Origin: Nocardioides hwasunensis
Lineage (GTDB): Bacteria; Actinomycetota; Actinomycetes; Propionibacteriales; Nocardioidaceae
Length of the DNA stretch: 64,000 bases
Reading direction: 5' to 3'
Assembly: GCF_014779665.1 (NCBI RefSeq)
Contig: NZ_JACXYY010000002.1
Span: 124,001 to 188,000, forward strand
Numbering within the stretch: the stretch's first letter is position 1; each line of letters opens with the position of its first letter. A model generated the notes under the pieces. It did no database searches, was not told the origin of the DNA, and was given only the letters and a program-made list of their open reading frames with translations. Shown here piece after piece: positions 29,418 through 38,322 of this stretch. Position numbers and translations under genes: made by a program.

Positions 29418-30836
29418 GTGACTCTGAGGCTCCACGACACCGCGACGCGCGAGACCCGCGACTTCGTCCCCCTCGTCGAGGGCAGGGCGGGCATCTACGT
29501 GTGTGGACTCACCGTGCAGTCGGAGCCGCACGTCGGGCACGTGCGCTCCGCGGTCAACTTCGACGTGCTCCGGCGCTGGCTCTCCGCGACCGGCCACGAG
29601 GTCGACTTCATCCGCAACGTCACCGACATCGACGACAAGATCCTCACCAAGTCGGCCGAGCAGGGGGTCCACTGGTACGCCCTCGCCGCAGCGATGAAGC
29701 GTGAGCTCGACAAGGCGCTCTCGGCGATCAACGTGCTCCCGCCGACCTACGAGCCCGGGGCGACCGGCCACGTGCCCGAGATCGTCGAGCTGACCGAGCA
29801 GCTCATCGCGGCGGGCCATGCCTACGCCGCGGAGGACGGCAGCGGCGACGTCTACTTCGACGTGCGCAGCTGGCCGGCCTACGGCGAGCTGACGCGCCAG
29901 AAGGTCGACGACATGGAGCCCGCCGGTGACGCCGACCCGCGCGGCAAGCGCGACCCCCGCGACTTCGCCCTGTGGAAGGGACAGAAGGTGGGGACGGAGC
30001 CGGACACCGCAGCGTGGCCGTCGCCGTGGGGCAGAGGAAGGCCGGGCTGGCACATCGAGTGCTCGGCCATGGCCGGCAAGTACCTCGGCCCCGCCTTCGA
30101 CATCCACGGAGGCGGCGTCGACCTCCGCTTCCCGCACCACGAGAACGAGCAGGCGCAGTCGCGTGCCGCCGGCCGGCCGTTCGCGTCGTACTGGCTGCAC
30201 AACGCCTGGATCACCACCGCCGGCGAGAAGATGAGCAAGTCGCTCGGCAACTCGCTGCTCGTCCCCGAGGTGCTGAAGCGGGTGCGTGGCCAAGAGCTGC
30301 GCTACTACATGGTCGCGGCGCACTACCGCTCGCACGTCGAGTTCTCCTTCGACGCCCTCGACGACGCCGCCAAGGCCTTCCAGCGGATCGAGGACTTCCT
30401 CGACCGCGCCGCCCCCGTGGTCGGCGACTGGTTCGCCTCGATGCCGGATGCGTTCGTCGCTGCCATGGACGACGACCTGGGCACTCCGGCGGCCGTCGCG
30501 GTCATCCACGACTCCGTGCGCGAGGGCAACCGGCTGCTGGCCGCGGGACCGTCCGACGCGCTGAGCCAGAAGTTCGGCGAGGTGATCGCGATGCTCGACG
30601 TGCTCGGCCTCAACCCGGCCGACGACGCGTGGGCGGCCGCCGGTGGCGCCGGCGACAAGCTGACCGAGGTCGTGGACGCCCTGGTCACGGGACTGCTGGC
30701 AGAGCGGACGGCCGCGCGCGAGGCCAAGGACTGGGCCCGCGCCGACGCGATCCGCGACCAGATCAAGAACGCCGGCCTCGACGTCGAGGACACCCCGGCC
30801 GGCCCACGGTGGTCGATAGAAGCAGGGACGGTGTGA
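29418..30836 (+). CDS. cysS: cysteinyl-tRNA synthetase
   Basis: Charges tRNA-Cys; 472 residues, normal length. The class I HIGH motif appears as PHVGH (H38-H41) after zinc ligand C29 ([12 protein letters not shown]). Further zinc ligands are C215 ([10 protein letters not shown]) and the PHHENE segment. KMSKS lies at 271-275. The anticodon-binding C-terminal helices ([22 protein letters not shown]) distinguish it from mycothiol ligase MshC. It is followed 6 bases later by rlmB, the order also seen in M. tuberculosis. Confidence 0.97.
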   Translation: MTLRLHDTATRETRDFVPLVEGRAGIYVCGLTVQSEPHVGHVRSAVNFDVLRRWLSATGHEVDFIRNVTDIDDKILTKSAEQGVHWYALAAAMKRELDKALSAINVLPPTYEPGATGHVPEIVELTEQLIAAGHAYAAEDGSGDVYFDVRSWPAYGELTRQKVDDMEPAGDADPRGKRDPRDFALWKGQKVGTEPDTAAWPSPWGRGRPGWHIECSAMAGKYLGPAFDIHGGGVDLRFPHHENEQAQSRAAGRPFASYWLHNAWITTAGEKMSKSLGNSLLVPEVLKRVRGQELRYYMVAAHYRSHVEFSFDALDDAAKAFQRIEDFLDRAAPVVGDWFASMPDAFVAAMDDDLGTPAAVAVIHDSVREGNRLLAAGPSDALSQKFGEVIAMLDVLGLNPADDAWAAAGGAGDKLTEVVDALVTGLLAERTAAREAKDWARADAIRDQIKNAGLDVEDTPAGPRWSIEAGTV

Positions 30837-30842
30837 TCGCAC

Positions 30843-31802
30843 ATGGCCGGTAACTCCAAGCGCAAGGGCGCCATCAAGAAGACCGGCAAGGGCAACCCCA
30901 CCGCCGGGTCCGGAGGCCGCGTCCGGCGCGGCCTCGAGGGGAGGGGCCCGACGCCGAAGGCCAAGGACCGTCCCTACCACCAGGCGCACAAGGCCGCGAA
31001 GCGCGCCGAGCGCGCGAAGGACACGCGGCCCAAGCGGCGTACGTCCTCCGACGCCGAGTGGGCGGCCGGGCGCAACTCGGTCGTCGAGCTGCTGCAGGGC
31101 GGCGTCCCGGTGTCGGCGATCTACGTCGCCGAGGGTGCCGAGCGCGACAGCCGCATGCGCGAGGCGTTCAAGCTCGCCGCCGACCAGGGGCTGACCCTGC
31201 TCGAGGTGACCCGCAACGAGATGGACCGGATGACCAGCGGCGCCGTGCACCAGGGTCTCGCCGTGCGGCTGCCGGCCTACGACTACGCCCACGCCGACGA
31301 CCTGCTCGAGCGGGCGGCGGAGGCCAAGGAGCCGGCGCTCGTCGTCGCACTCGATCAGGTGACCGACCCCCGCAACCTCGGTGCGGTGATCCGCTCGGCG
31401 GCCGGCTTCGGCGCCCACGGCGTGCTCATCCCCGAGCGTCGCGCCGCCGGGATGACCGCCTCGGCGTGGAAGACCAGTGCCGGTGCCGCCGCACGGCTCC
31501 CGGTCGCGCAGACGGTGAACCTGACCCGCCAGCTCAAGGCCTACCAGGACGCCGGCTGCATGGTCGTCGGCCTGGCGGCCGACGGCGACCTGTCGCTGCC
31601 CGAGCTGGTCGCCCCCGGCGGCCTGGCCGAGGGTCCGCTCGTCGTGGTCGTCGGGTCCGAGGGCAAGGGACTGGGCCGGCTCGTCGCCGAGACCTGCGAC
31701 CAGATCGTCTCGATCCCGATGGCCGGGCAGCTGGAGTCGCTCAACGCCGGAGTGGCCGCGTCGGTCGCGCTCTACTCGATCTCGCAGGCCCGCGTGGGAT
31801 GA
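30843..31802 (+). CDS. rlmB: 23S rRNA (guanosine-2'-O-)-methyltransferase RlmB, TrmH/SpoU family
   Basis: A 319-residue SPOUT methyltransferase. Residues 1-70 are a very basic, disordered extension ([13 protein letters not shown], then repeated AKRAERAK) likely to bind RNA. The substrate-binding domain ([20 protein letters not shown]) precedes the knotted SAM domain with motif 1 [20 protein letters not shown], motif 2 VVGSEGKGL and motif 3 [18 protein letters not shown]. It 2'-O-methylates a peptidyl-transferase-region guanosine. It is cotranscribed with cysS (6-base gap). Confidence 0.93.
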   Translation: MAGNSKRKGAIKKTGKGNPTAGSGGRVRRGLEGRGPTPKAKDRPYHQAHKAAKRAERAKDTRPKRRTSSDAEWAAGRNSVVELLQGGVPVSAIYVAEGAERDSRMREAFKLAADQGLTLLEVTRNEMDRMTSGAVHQGLAVRLPAYDYAHADDLLERAAEAKEPALVVALDQVTDPRNLGAVIRSAAGFGAHGVLIPERRAAGMTASAWKTSAGAAARLPVAQTVNLTRQLKAYQDAGCMVVGLAADGDLSLPELVAPGGLAEGPLVVVVGSEGKGLGRLVAETCDQIVSIPMAGQLESLNAGVAASVALYSISQARVG

Positions 31803-31824
31803 GTCCCTCGCACCGGGTGGCCTG

Positions 31825-33345
31825 ATGGGCCGCCGACGTCGCATCGCCGGCGGCATCGTGGTGGTCTGCCTCAGCGCCCTGCTCGGTGTCGCGGTCGCCG
31901 TGTCGCTGTTCCTCAACAGCAGCCGCACGGTCGTGCTGGTGGGGCACGACACCGTCGTGCGCCCCACGTTCGACCGGGACGCCGTCGTGGAGACCGGCCC
32001 CCTCCTGCCCGACTTCCGCTTCCGTGACGTCGGGCCGATCGGTGTCACCCTGACCCTCGGCAAGACCGAGGTGGGCTCGGTCGAGGAGCTCGTCGAGCGC
32101 TACGCCTACATCGCCGGCGACCCGACCGCCCCGATCGAGAAGGTCGGCGACGTCGTGGCGGACATGGCGGTCACCGCCGCGCTGCGCGGGCTGGGCGTCG
32201 GCCTGGTCCCGATCGCGTTCTACCTGCTGCTGGGCCGGCACCGCCGCGGCGAGCTGTTCCGCGGCGTGCGCACCCGCAACGGCGTCCTCGCGCTCGTCCT
32301 CCTGCTCGCGCTGCCCGTCCTGGTGTGGCAGCCCTGGGAGGCCGACGAGGAGACCCAGGAGGATCTCGGCACGTGGCAGACGCTCGCCGAGCTCGCCGGT
32401 CCCGACGTCGAGCTGCCCACCGAGGCCCGCGACATCGAGGTGCGCACGGGCCCGGTCACGACCGAGAGCAAGAAGCTGGTGCTCAGCGCGGTCGACACCT
32501 ACGAGAAGAGCAAGGAGTTCTACTCCGACGCTGCGGAGGAGGCGGCGGACCTCGAGGACATCCGCCGTGCCGAGGAGGGTGAGACGGTCGCCCTGCTGGT
32601 CACCGACCGCCACGACAACATCGGGATGGACCGCGTCGCCCGGGCGATCGGCGAGGCCGCAGGTGCCACCGTCGTGCTCGACGGCGGCGACGACACCTCG
32701 ACGGGCCAGCCGTGGGAGGGCTTCAGCCTCGACTCGCTGTCCGCGACGTTCGAGGACTTGGACCGCTACGCCGTGGCAGGCAACCACGACCACGGCACCT
32801 TCGTCAGCAGCTATCTCGCCGACCAGGGCTGGACGATGCTCGACGGCGAGGTCGTCGACGCACCGTGGGGCGGCACGATGCTCGGCGTCGACGACCCGCG
32901 CAGCAGCGGCCTGGGCAACTGGCGCGACGAGTCGGGACTGAGCTTCGCCGAGGTGGGTCTCCGCCTCGCCGACGAGGCCTGCGCGGCGATGGAGGACGGC
33001 GAGCGGATCAGCACGATCCTCGTCCACGACGCGAACCTCGGCCGCGAGACGCTGCAGCGCGGGTGCGCCGACCTGGTCCTCGGCGGCCACACGCACGTGC
33101 AGGCCGGGCCGGACGCCGTCGAGGGCGACGACGGCGCGGTCGGCTACACCTGGACGAACGGCACGACCGGGGGAGCGGCGTACGCCTTCGCGCTGGGCAG
33201 CAAGCCGCGCCGTGACGCCGACGTCAGCCTGGTGACCTACGCCGACGGGCGCCCGATCGGACTGCAGTGGGTGCGGCTGCGCACCAACGGCACCTGGCTC
33301 GTGGGCGAGTGGACGCCCATCGAGCCGGTCACTCCTGACCCGTGA
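31825..33345 (+). CDS. membrane metallophosphoesterase
   Basis: A 506-residue protein with N-terminal (about 8-30) and further membrane spans near residues 115-140 and 150-170, followed by a calcineurin-like phosphoesterase domain. Metal-site residues are D261/H263 (TDRHDN), D289 (DGGDDT), N320-H321-D322 (GNHDHG), the LVHDANLG His and H422/H424 (GGHTHVQ). It would hydrolyse a phosphoester at or outside the membrane; the substrate is unknown. It follows rlmB by 22 bases and overlaps the convergent DUF4032 gene by 17 bases. Confidence 0.85.
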   Translation: MGRRRRIAGGIVVVCLSALLGVAVAVSLFLNSSRTVVLVGHDTVVRPTFDRDAVVETGPLLPDFRFRDVGPIGVTLTLGKTEVGSVEELVERYAYIAGDPTAPIEKVGDVVADMAVTAALRGLGVGLVPIAFYLLLGRHRRGELFRGVRTRNGVLALVLLLALPVLVWQPWEADEETQEDLGTWQTLAELAGPDVELPTEARDIEVRTGPVTTESKKLVLSAVDTYEKSKEFYSDAAEEAADLEDIRRAEEGETVALLVTDRHDNIGMDRVARAIGEAAGATVVLDGGDDTSTGQPWEGFSLDSLSATFEDLDRYAVAGNHDHGTFVSSYLADQGWTMLDGEVVDAPWGGTMLGVDDPRSSGLGNWRDESGLSFAEVGLRLADEACAAMEDGERISTILVHDANLGRETLQRGCADLVLGGHTHVQAGPDAVEGDDGAVGYTWTNGTTGGAAYAFALGSKPRRDADVSLVTYADGRPIGLQWVRLRTNGTWLVGEWTPIEPVTPDP

Positions 33346-34537
33346 TCGCCTCGTCCGGCCGTCGGGTGAGGAACCGGTCGATGTAGTCGCGAGCCGTCTC
33401 GTGGATGTCGACCTCGCGCCCGGCCTGCTCCGAGAGGTACCAGCGGTGCTCGAGGATCTCGTGGAAGATCTCGGCCGGCTCGAGCTTGCCGGTCGCGTCG
33501 GGCGGGATCATCCGCATGATCGGCTCGAAGATCTCGTGCATCCACCTGCTCGCCACGAGCTGCCGGTCCTCGCGGCCGAGGTCGAAGTGGGCGGTGAAGG
33601 CGGCGAGGTCGTTGAGCAGCCGGCGGGCCTGGTTCTCCTCCACCGACATGCCGGTGAGGGCCTGGACCTCGCGGGAGTGGTGCCCGAGGTCGACGACCTT
33701 CGGCTGGATGCGGATGGTGTCGCCGCCGAGGTCGGTGACGATGTCGAGCTCGTCGACGTCGAAGCCGAGGTCGTTGAGGCGCTCCACGCGGCGCTCGATG
33801 CGCCACATCTCGTCGGCGCCGAACTCCTCCAGGTCGGTGAGCTCGCGCCACAGCGCCTCGTAGCGCTCGCGCAGGTGGGTGATGATCGCGAAGCCGTCGA
33901 TCGGGTGCTGGACGGCGCCGCTGGCGCTGAGGTCCATCAGCTCGGCGAAGACGTTCTCGCACCCGACGGTGATGTCGTACTCCCGCATCCGGTCGCTCAC
34001 CGCGTCGTGCAGCTCACCGGTCTCGGCGTCGACGAGGTAGGCCGCGAACTCACCGGCGTTGCGGCGGAAGAGCACGTTGGAGAGGGAGACGTCGCCCCAG
34101 TAGAAGCCGGCCAGGTGCAGCCGCACGAGCAGGACCACGATCGCGTCGACGAGGGTCGGCACGTGCTCGGCGGTCATCCCGCGGCTGAAGAGGCTGCGGT
34201 AGGGCAGGGAGAACTGGAGGTGCCGGGTGATCAGGGCCGCGGGCAGCTCGCCGCCGTCGGGATCCTCGCGCCCGGTGACCACGCCCTGCGGCACGACGGC
34301 CGGCATGCCCATCCGCTGCAGGTCGCGCAGCATCCGGTACTCGCGGAAGGCGATGTCGTCGTGGGTCTCCTTGACCGCGTAGACGCGCTCGCCGAGGCGC
34401 ACGATGCGCACGACGTGGCGCGACAGGCCACGCGGGAGGGGGACGACGACGTCGTCGGGCCACTCCTCCAGGGGTGTGTCCCACGGCAGGCCGAGGATGG
34501 CCGGGTCGGGCCGGCTGGCGACGATCCGCAGGGGCAT
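33329..34537 (-). CDS. DUF4032 protein with a kinase-like N-terminal half
   Basis: A 402-residue protein. The N-terminal half has the bones of a protein or sugar kinase: K56 (RVYAVKETHDD), catalytic-loop-like Y-W-G-D149-V-S-L-S-N154 and the metal Asp D170 (YLVDAETGEL). The C-terminal DUF4032 half contains IQPKVVDLGHHSREVQALTG and ends HEILEHRWYLSEQAGREVDI. It has been compared to lipopolysaccharide kinases; the substrate is unknown. ATG 34537 is used; TAGCCT lies 8 bases before it. Confidence 0.8.
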   Translation of the reverse strand: MPLRIVASRPDPAILGLPWDTPLEEWPDDVVVPLPRGLSRHVVRIVRLGERVYAVKETHDDIAFREYRMLRDLQRMGMPAVVPQGVVTGREDPDGGELPAALITRHLQFSLPYRSLFSRGMTAEHVPTLVDAIVVLLVRLHLAGFYWGDVSLSNVLFRRNAGEFAAYLVDAETGELHDAVSDRMREYDITVGCENVFAELMDLSASGAVQHPIDGFAIITHLRERYEALWRELTDLEEFGADEMWRIERRVERLNDLGFDVDELDIVTDLGGDTIRIQPKVVDLGHHSREVQALTGMSVEENQARRLLNDLAAFTAHFDLGREDRQLVASRWMHEIFEPIMRMIPPDATGKLEPAEIFHEILEHRWYLSEQAGREVDIHETARDYIDRFLTRRPDEAITGQE

Positions 34538-34548
34538 GCGGCCTGAGG

Positions 34549-36387
34549 CTACTCCGTCGCGAGGCTCCACAGGTCGACGCGCGGTCCGTCGCTCGCCGGG
34601 ACCTCGATCCCGTCGGTGCCCACGACCAGGTCGCCGCCGCCGGGCTCGGAACCGAGGAGGTGGCGCCCCGCACCGAGGGGCAGGGTGAACGCCCCGCCTG
34701 CGGCGCGTCGGGCGACCACGAGGACCGACTGGGCCGGCAGCTCGCGCAGGTAGGCGATCGTGTCGGCCTCGACGTGGGCCCACCGCAGGCCGCCACGGCG
34801 AAGCGCCGGGTGGTCGCGTCGCAGCCGCGCCAGGTCGGCGTACGTCGTGAGGGTGCGGGTGTCCCACGCGTCACGGCGGTGCCAAGGCATGGTCCGGCGC
34901 GCGTCCTCGCCGGTGACGCCCTCGAGCCCGATCTCGTCGCCGGCGAACACCATCGGCACGCCGGGCAGCGTGAACTGGAGGCCGGCGGCGACCCGGTGGA
35001 CTCCCGCGTCGCCGCCGACGACGGTGCGGATGCGCGCGGAGTCGTGGGAGCCGAGGATGTTCCAGCTGTTCGAGGTCGCCCGCCACCCGAGCGTGCCCTG
35101 CCAGGCCCGGAAGGTGTCGACGACCGCGGCGCCGTCGCGCCGGGGGACCGGCACCGGACGGCCGAACGGGCGGGCCGGCGACGAGGGGTCGCGCAGCCAC
35201 GACCACACCGGCCAGGAGAACCCGGAGTAGTTCATCGTGCCGTGCCAGCCGTCGCCGTCGACGTCGCCGGTGGCGTCGTGGTTGTGCTCGCCGATGACCC
35301 ACGGGTCCTCGCGCAGGTCGGCCGCCGTCGCCCGCACCGCTCGTGCCACTTCGTGGGCGACGTCGAGCGCGCCCAGCCGTCCGGTCATGTTGGCCACGTC
35401 GATGCGCCAGCCGTCGACGTCGAAGGGCGGACGCAGCCAGCGCCCAACGACCGAGTCGGGCCCCTCGACCATGGCGTGGCGGACGTCGAGGTTGGCGTGG
35501 TTGATCTTCGGCAGGGTGCCGTGGCCCATCCAGCAGGCGTAGGTGCCGTCGTCGGCGAAGGAGTAGAACGAGCGGTGCGGGTCGTCGTGGCCGTCGACGG
35601 CGGCGAGGAACCACTCGTGGGTGTCGCCGGTGTGGTTGGTGGTGAGGTCGCCGAGGATCCGCCACCCGCGCTCGTGCACGGCGGTGCTGAGCCGGTCGTA
35701 GGCCTCGTCGCCGCCCAGCAGCGGGTCGACGTCGGTGAAGGTGGTCGCGTTGTAGCGGTGGTTGCTCTCGCCCGGGAAGACCGGCGTCGTGTAGAGGACG
35801 TCCGCGCCGACCTCCGCGACGTGGTCGAGGTGCTCGGTGATCCCGTCGAGGTCGCCGCCGAAGAGCTGCATCGGCGTGCGCGGGTCGTCGGGCTCGAAGG
35901 CGACCTCGTCGTCCCAGCCCGCCGGCAGCGCCCAGTCGGGGTGCTCGCGCTCGTCGGCTGCCGCGGACCGGGCGAACCGGTCGGGGAAGACCTGGTAGAC
36001 CACCGCGTCACGACCCCAGTCCGGGGCGGCCGGAAAGGCGGCCAGCCGGAAGTCGGCCGAGTCCGGGACGTCGTGGGCCACCAGGCCGGCGCCGGTCAGC
36101 CACTCCTGCTCGACACCCCTGACCACCAGGAAGCGGTAGTGGGTCACCGGGTTGTGGACCGGCAGCTCGGCCGACCACCACACCGCGTCACCCTCGGCCG
36201 TGGAGGTCGTCGGGTGGAACACCGGCTCGGCGTCGTACGTCGTGCGCAGCCAGACCGCGTCGACCGGGTCGGCGGCGCTCGTCCGCATCCGCACGGTGAC
36301 CGTGTCGCCCAGGTCCGGCGCCTCGTCCGAGACGTAGGAAGGGGAGCCGTCGTGGTGGGGGAGGTGGAGGAGGCTCACGGGCCCCAT
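34549..36387 (-). CDS. glycoside hydrolase family 13 (maltodextrin glucosidase-like)
   Basis: A 612-residue intracellular alpha-glucan hydrolase; no signal peptide. Residues 1-115 resemble a CBM34-type N-domain, as in neopullulanase/maltogenic amylase. The (beta/alpha)8 domain begins VVYQVFPDRFAR; the nucleophile is D330 (VDGWRIDVAN), the acid/base E367 (VIGEHNHD) and the third carboxylate D449 (LGSHDSARI). It probably degrades maltodextrin or glycogen fragments. TAGGTG lies just upstream on the minus strand, overlapping the plus-strand TAGGAT that could serve tRNA-Thr. Confidence 0.9.
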   Translation of the reverse strand: MGPVSLLHLPHHDGSPSYVSDEAPDLGDTVTVRMRTSAADPVDAVWLRTTYDAEPVFHPTTSTAEGDAVWWSAELPVHNPVTHYRFLVVRGVEQEWLTGAGLVAHDVPDSADFRLAAFPAAPDWGRDAVVYQVFPDRFARSAAADEREHPDWALPAGWDDEVAFEPDDPRTPMQLFGGDLDGITEHLDHVAEVGADVLYTTPVFPGESNHRYNATTFTDVDPLLGGDEAYDRLSTAVHERGWRILGDLTTNHTGDTHEWFLAAVDGHDDPHRSFYSFADDGTYACWMGHGTLPKINHANLDVRHAMVEGPDSVVGRWLRPPFDVDGWRIDVANMTGRLGALDVAHEVARAVRATAADLREDPWVIGEHNHDATGDVDGDGWHGTMNYSGFSWPVWSWLRDPSSPARPFGRPVPVPRRDGAAVVDTFRAWQGTLGWRATSNSWNILGSHDSARIRTVVGGDAGVHRVAAGLQFTLPGVPMVFAGDEIGLEGVTGEDARRTMPWHRRDAWDTRTLTTYADLARLRRDHPALRRGGLRWAHVEADTIAYLRELPAQSVLVVARRAAGGAFTLPLGAGRHLLGSEPGGGDLVVGTDGIEVPASDGPRVDLWSLATE

Positions 36388-36398
36388 CCTCCCTCACC

Positions 36399-36404
36399 TA
36401 GGAT
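36399..36404. promoter_or_regulatory. shared, symmetrical -10 region for tRNA-Thr and the GH13 gene
   Basis: CCTAGG is its own complement: read forward it extends to TAGGAT, 34 bases before the tRNA, and read in reverse to TAGGTG, 7 bases before the GH13 ATG. One palindromic -10 could serve both directions. Confidence 0.4.
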
Positions 36405-36438
36405 GGCCGCCGCGCCTCCACTGCGTGGTCGGGCGCAC

Positions 36439-36511
36439 GCCGGTGTAGCTCAGTTGGTAGAGCGCCATACTTGTAATATGGATGTCGCGGGTTCGACTCC
36501 TGTCACCGGCT
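36439..36511 (+). tRNA. tRNA-Thr (anticodon TGT)
   Basis: A 73-base tRNA cloverleaf: acceptor stem GCCGGTG/CACCGGC, D-arm starting TAGCTCAGTTGGTAGAGC, anticodon stem CCATA/TATGG around loop CTTGTAA with anticodon TGT at 36472-36474, and a T-arm with GGGTTCGACTCC. The discriminator base is T and CCA is not encoded. It decodes ACA and by wobble other ACN threonine codons. Confidence 0.97.
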
Positions 36512-36529
36512 CTCCGCCGCTGTGGAGCC

Positions 36530-37393
36530 TCAGCGGACCTGCTCGACCGCGAACTCGTTCGCCGGCGCCGCGATGGCGTCCTGCGCGGCAATGAGGCGCA
36601 GCTCGCGCTCGCCGGAGTCGAGGGTCTCCTTCAGCACGGCGAAGACCGACGAGGCCGTGCGGGCCAGCGCGTCGGCGGCGGAGCCGGTGCTCTTCAGGTG
36701 TGCGGTGAACAAGGCGGCGGTGATGTCACCCGAGCCGTTGGCCTTCATCGGCAGCCGCGGCGTCGTCACCAGCCACGCCTCGTCGCCGGTGACGGCCAGC
36801 ATCTCGATCGTGTCGACGGCCGCACCGTCGCGGTCGACGGAGGTCACCAGGACGGTCGAGGGGCCCAGCCCGCGGACCTCGTCGACCGCGCTCAGGATGT
36901 CGGGGAGCGACGACGGGGCGCTCAGCGCCTCGCGATCGGTGATGAAGCCGAGCTCGAACTGGTTGGGCGTCAGCACGTCGGCGACCGGGATGATCGTGGA
37001 GCGGTACTTCGGCGGGATCGCCGGGTTGACGAAGCAGCCCGAGGTCGCGTTGCCCATGACCGGGTCGCACGTGTAGGTCGCGTCGGGGTTGGCGGCCTTC
37101 ACCTGTCGCACCGCGTCGACGATGACGTCCGCGATCTCCGGCGAGCCCTGGTAGCCCGACAGGATGGCGTCGCAGGTCTCGAACGCACCTCGCTCGCCGA
37201 TGCCGGTGATCACCGCGGCGACGTCCTCGGCCCCGATCAGCGGCCCGCGCCACGCGCCGTAACCGGTGTGGTTGGAGAAGTTCACCGTCAGCACCGGCCA
37301 CACCTCGTGACCGAGGCGCTGGAGCGGGAAGACGGCTGCGGAGTTGCCGACGTGGCCGTAGGCGACGTGGGACTGGATCGAGAGGACGCGCAC
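36530..37393 (-). CDS. pdxY: pyridoxal kinase
   Basis: Ribokinase-fold enzyme phosphorylating pyridoxal to PLP, 287 residues. The start VLSIQSHVAYGHVGNSAAVF is the PdxK/PdxY signature. NFSNHTGYGAWRG, TYTCDPVMG and VADVLTPNQFELGF line the substrate site, and the anion hole motif N-G220-S-G-D223 supplies the catalytic Asp. The GTG start has TACCCT 6 bases upstream. A PLP enzyme is encoded 2 kb away. Confidence 0.94.
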   Translation of the reverse strand: MRVLSIQSHVAYGHVGNSAAVFPLQRLGHEVWPVLTVNFSNHTGYGAWRGPLIGAEDVAAVITGIGERGAFETCDAILSGYQGSPEIADVIVDAVRQVKAANPDATYTCDPVMGNATSGCFVNPAIPPKYRSTIIPVADVLTPNQFELGFITDREALSAPSSLPDILSAVDEVRGLGPSTVLVTSVDRDGAAVDTIEMLAVTGDEAWLVTTPRLPMKANGSGDITAALFTAHLKSTGSAADALARTASSVFAVLKETLDSGERELRLIAAQDAIAAPANEFAVEQVR

Positions 37394-37399
37394 GGACCG

Positions 37400-37405
37400 A
37401 GGGTA
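37400..37405 (-). promoter_or_regulatory. -10 hexamer TACCCT, leaderless-type promoter of pdxY
   Basis: On the minus strand TACCCT is followed by 6 bases and the GTG at 37393, in the 22-base gap behind the dioxygenase gene. Confidence 0.45.
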
Positions 37406-37415
37406 GCCCCGTCGC

Positions 37416-38189
37416 TCAGGCCACCTGCAGGGACCGCTTCGAGAGACCCATCCAGTAGCCGTCGATGACCTGGATGCCGGGCTCGTCGGCCGTGGTCGCG
37501 GCGCCGAGGGTCACGAAGAGAGGCGTGTAGTGCTCGACGGTCGGGTGGGCGTACGGCATGCCGGGCGCCTTCGCCCTGAAGTCCGAGAGCGTGTCCACGT
37601 CACCCCGGGCGAGCGCCTCGGCGGCCCAGAGGTCGAAGTCGGTCGACCAGCCCGGAGCGGCGGCATCGATCCGGAACTCCTCCAGGAAGGGCAGCCCATG
37701 GGTCAGGAAGCCCGAGCCGACGATCAGCACGCCCTCCTCGCGCAGCGGGCGCAGTCGCTCGCCGAGCCGCATCAGGCGGTGCGGGTCGTCGGTGGGCAGC
37801 GACATCTGGAGGACCGGGATGTCGGCCTCGGGATACATGATCTTCAGCGGCACCCAGGCGCCGTGGTCGAGGCCGCGTGAGGTGTGCTGGTGGACGGGCT
37901 CGCCGGTCGGCATCATCGCGGCGACCCGCTGGGCCAGCGCCGACGCGTCGGGCGTCTCGTAGGTCATCTGGTAGTACTTCGGCGCGAACCCGCCGAAGTC
38001 GTAGACCAGCGGCGCGTGGCTGGCGGACAGGCTGACGGGTGCCGACTCCCAGTGCGCGCTGACGATGAGGATCGCCTTCGGGCGCGGCAGGTCCTTCGCC
38101 CAGGCGGCGAGCTGGCCGGACCAGATCGGGTCGTCGAGCAGCGGCGGCGCGCCGTGGCCGATGTAGAGCGCGGGCATGGAGTCAGTCAT
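37416..38189 (-). CDS. ygiD: 4,5-DOPA dioxygenase extradiol-like protein (YgiD family)
   Basis: A 257-residue LigB-fold enzyme. Four conserved histidines are present: H12 (IGHGAPPLLDD), H46 (VSAHWES), H164 (GSGFLTHG) and H220 (VEHYTPLF), matching E. coli YgiD metal and catalytic positions. The reaction would be ring opening of a catechol such as DOPA, though physiological substrates of bacterial members are unclear. ATG 38189 has GAGGT 7 bases upstream. Unlike most neighbours it has a leadered promoter with an AT-rich palindromic operator. Confidence 0.88.
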   Translation of the reverse strand: MTDSMPALYIGHGAPPLLDDPIWSGQLAAWAKDLPRPKAILIVSAHWESAPVSLSASHAPLVYDFGGFAPKYYQMTYETPDASALAQRVAAMMPTGEPVHQHTSRGLDHGAWVPLKIMYPEADIPVLQMSLPTDDPHRLMRLGERLRPLREEGVLIVGSGFLTHGLPFLEEFRIDAAAPGWSTDFDLWAAEALARGDVDTLSDFRAKAPGMPYAHPTVEHYTPLFVTLGAATTADEPGIQVIDGYWMGLSKRSLQVA

Positions 38190-38199
38190 AGTCACCTCA

Positions 38200-38243
38200 A
38201 TAGTTCGTGATTCAACTATATTCCCGCGACGGTCCAGTGGCAA
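38200..38243 (-). promoter_or_regulatory. ygiD promoter with overlapping operator
   Basis: On the minus strand, -35 TTGCCA (38243-38238), a 17-base spacer and -10 TATAGT (38220-38215) form an unusually good promoter. A 20-base inverted repeat with arms ATAGTT/AACTAT (38200-38219) covers the -10 and the start site. The patch is strikingly AT-rich for this genome. This is the layout of a repressor site, for example MarR-type; no regulator gene is next to it. Confidence 0.65.
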
Positions 38244-38259
38244 CGGGCTCCCCGCGCGG

Positions 38260-38322
38260 GGTAGTCCAGTGGCAGGTGGCCGGCCGGCGGGCCGGACGAC
38301 GACCACCTGCCACGGGACTACC
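38260..38322. terminator. long hairpin at the ung 3' end
   Basis: Twenty-base arms with a single mismatch (38260-38279 and 38303-38322) flank a 23-base loop that itself contains CCGGCC/GGCCGG. The right arm contains the ung stop codon. An 11-base direct repeat (GTCCAGTGGCA at 38232 and 38264) precedes it. It should terminate the operon and insulate the ygiD promoter just beyond. Confidence 0.7.

Noticed and set aside
29358..32063. 901-residue minus-strand frame across cysS and rlmB
   Set aside because: It is antisense to two certain genes, lacks motifs and shares the low-complexity composition of other shadows.
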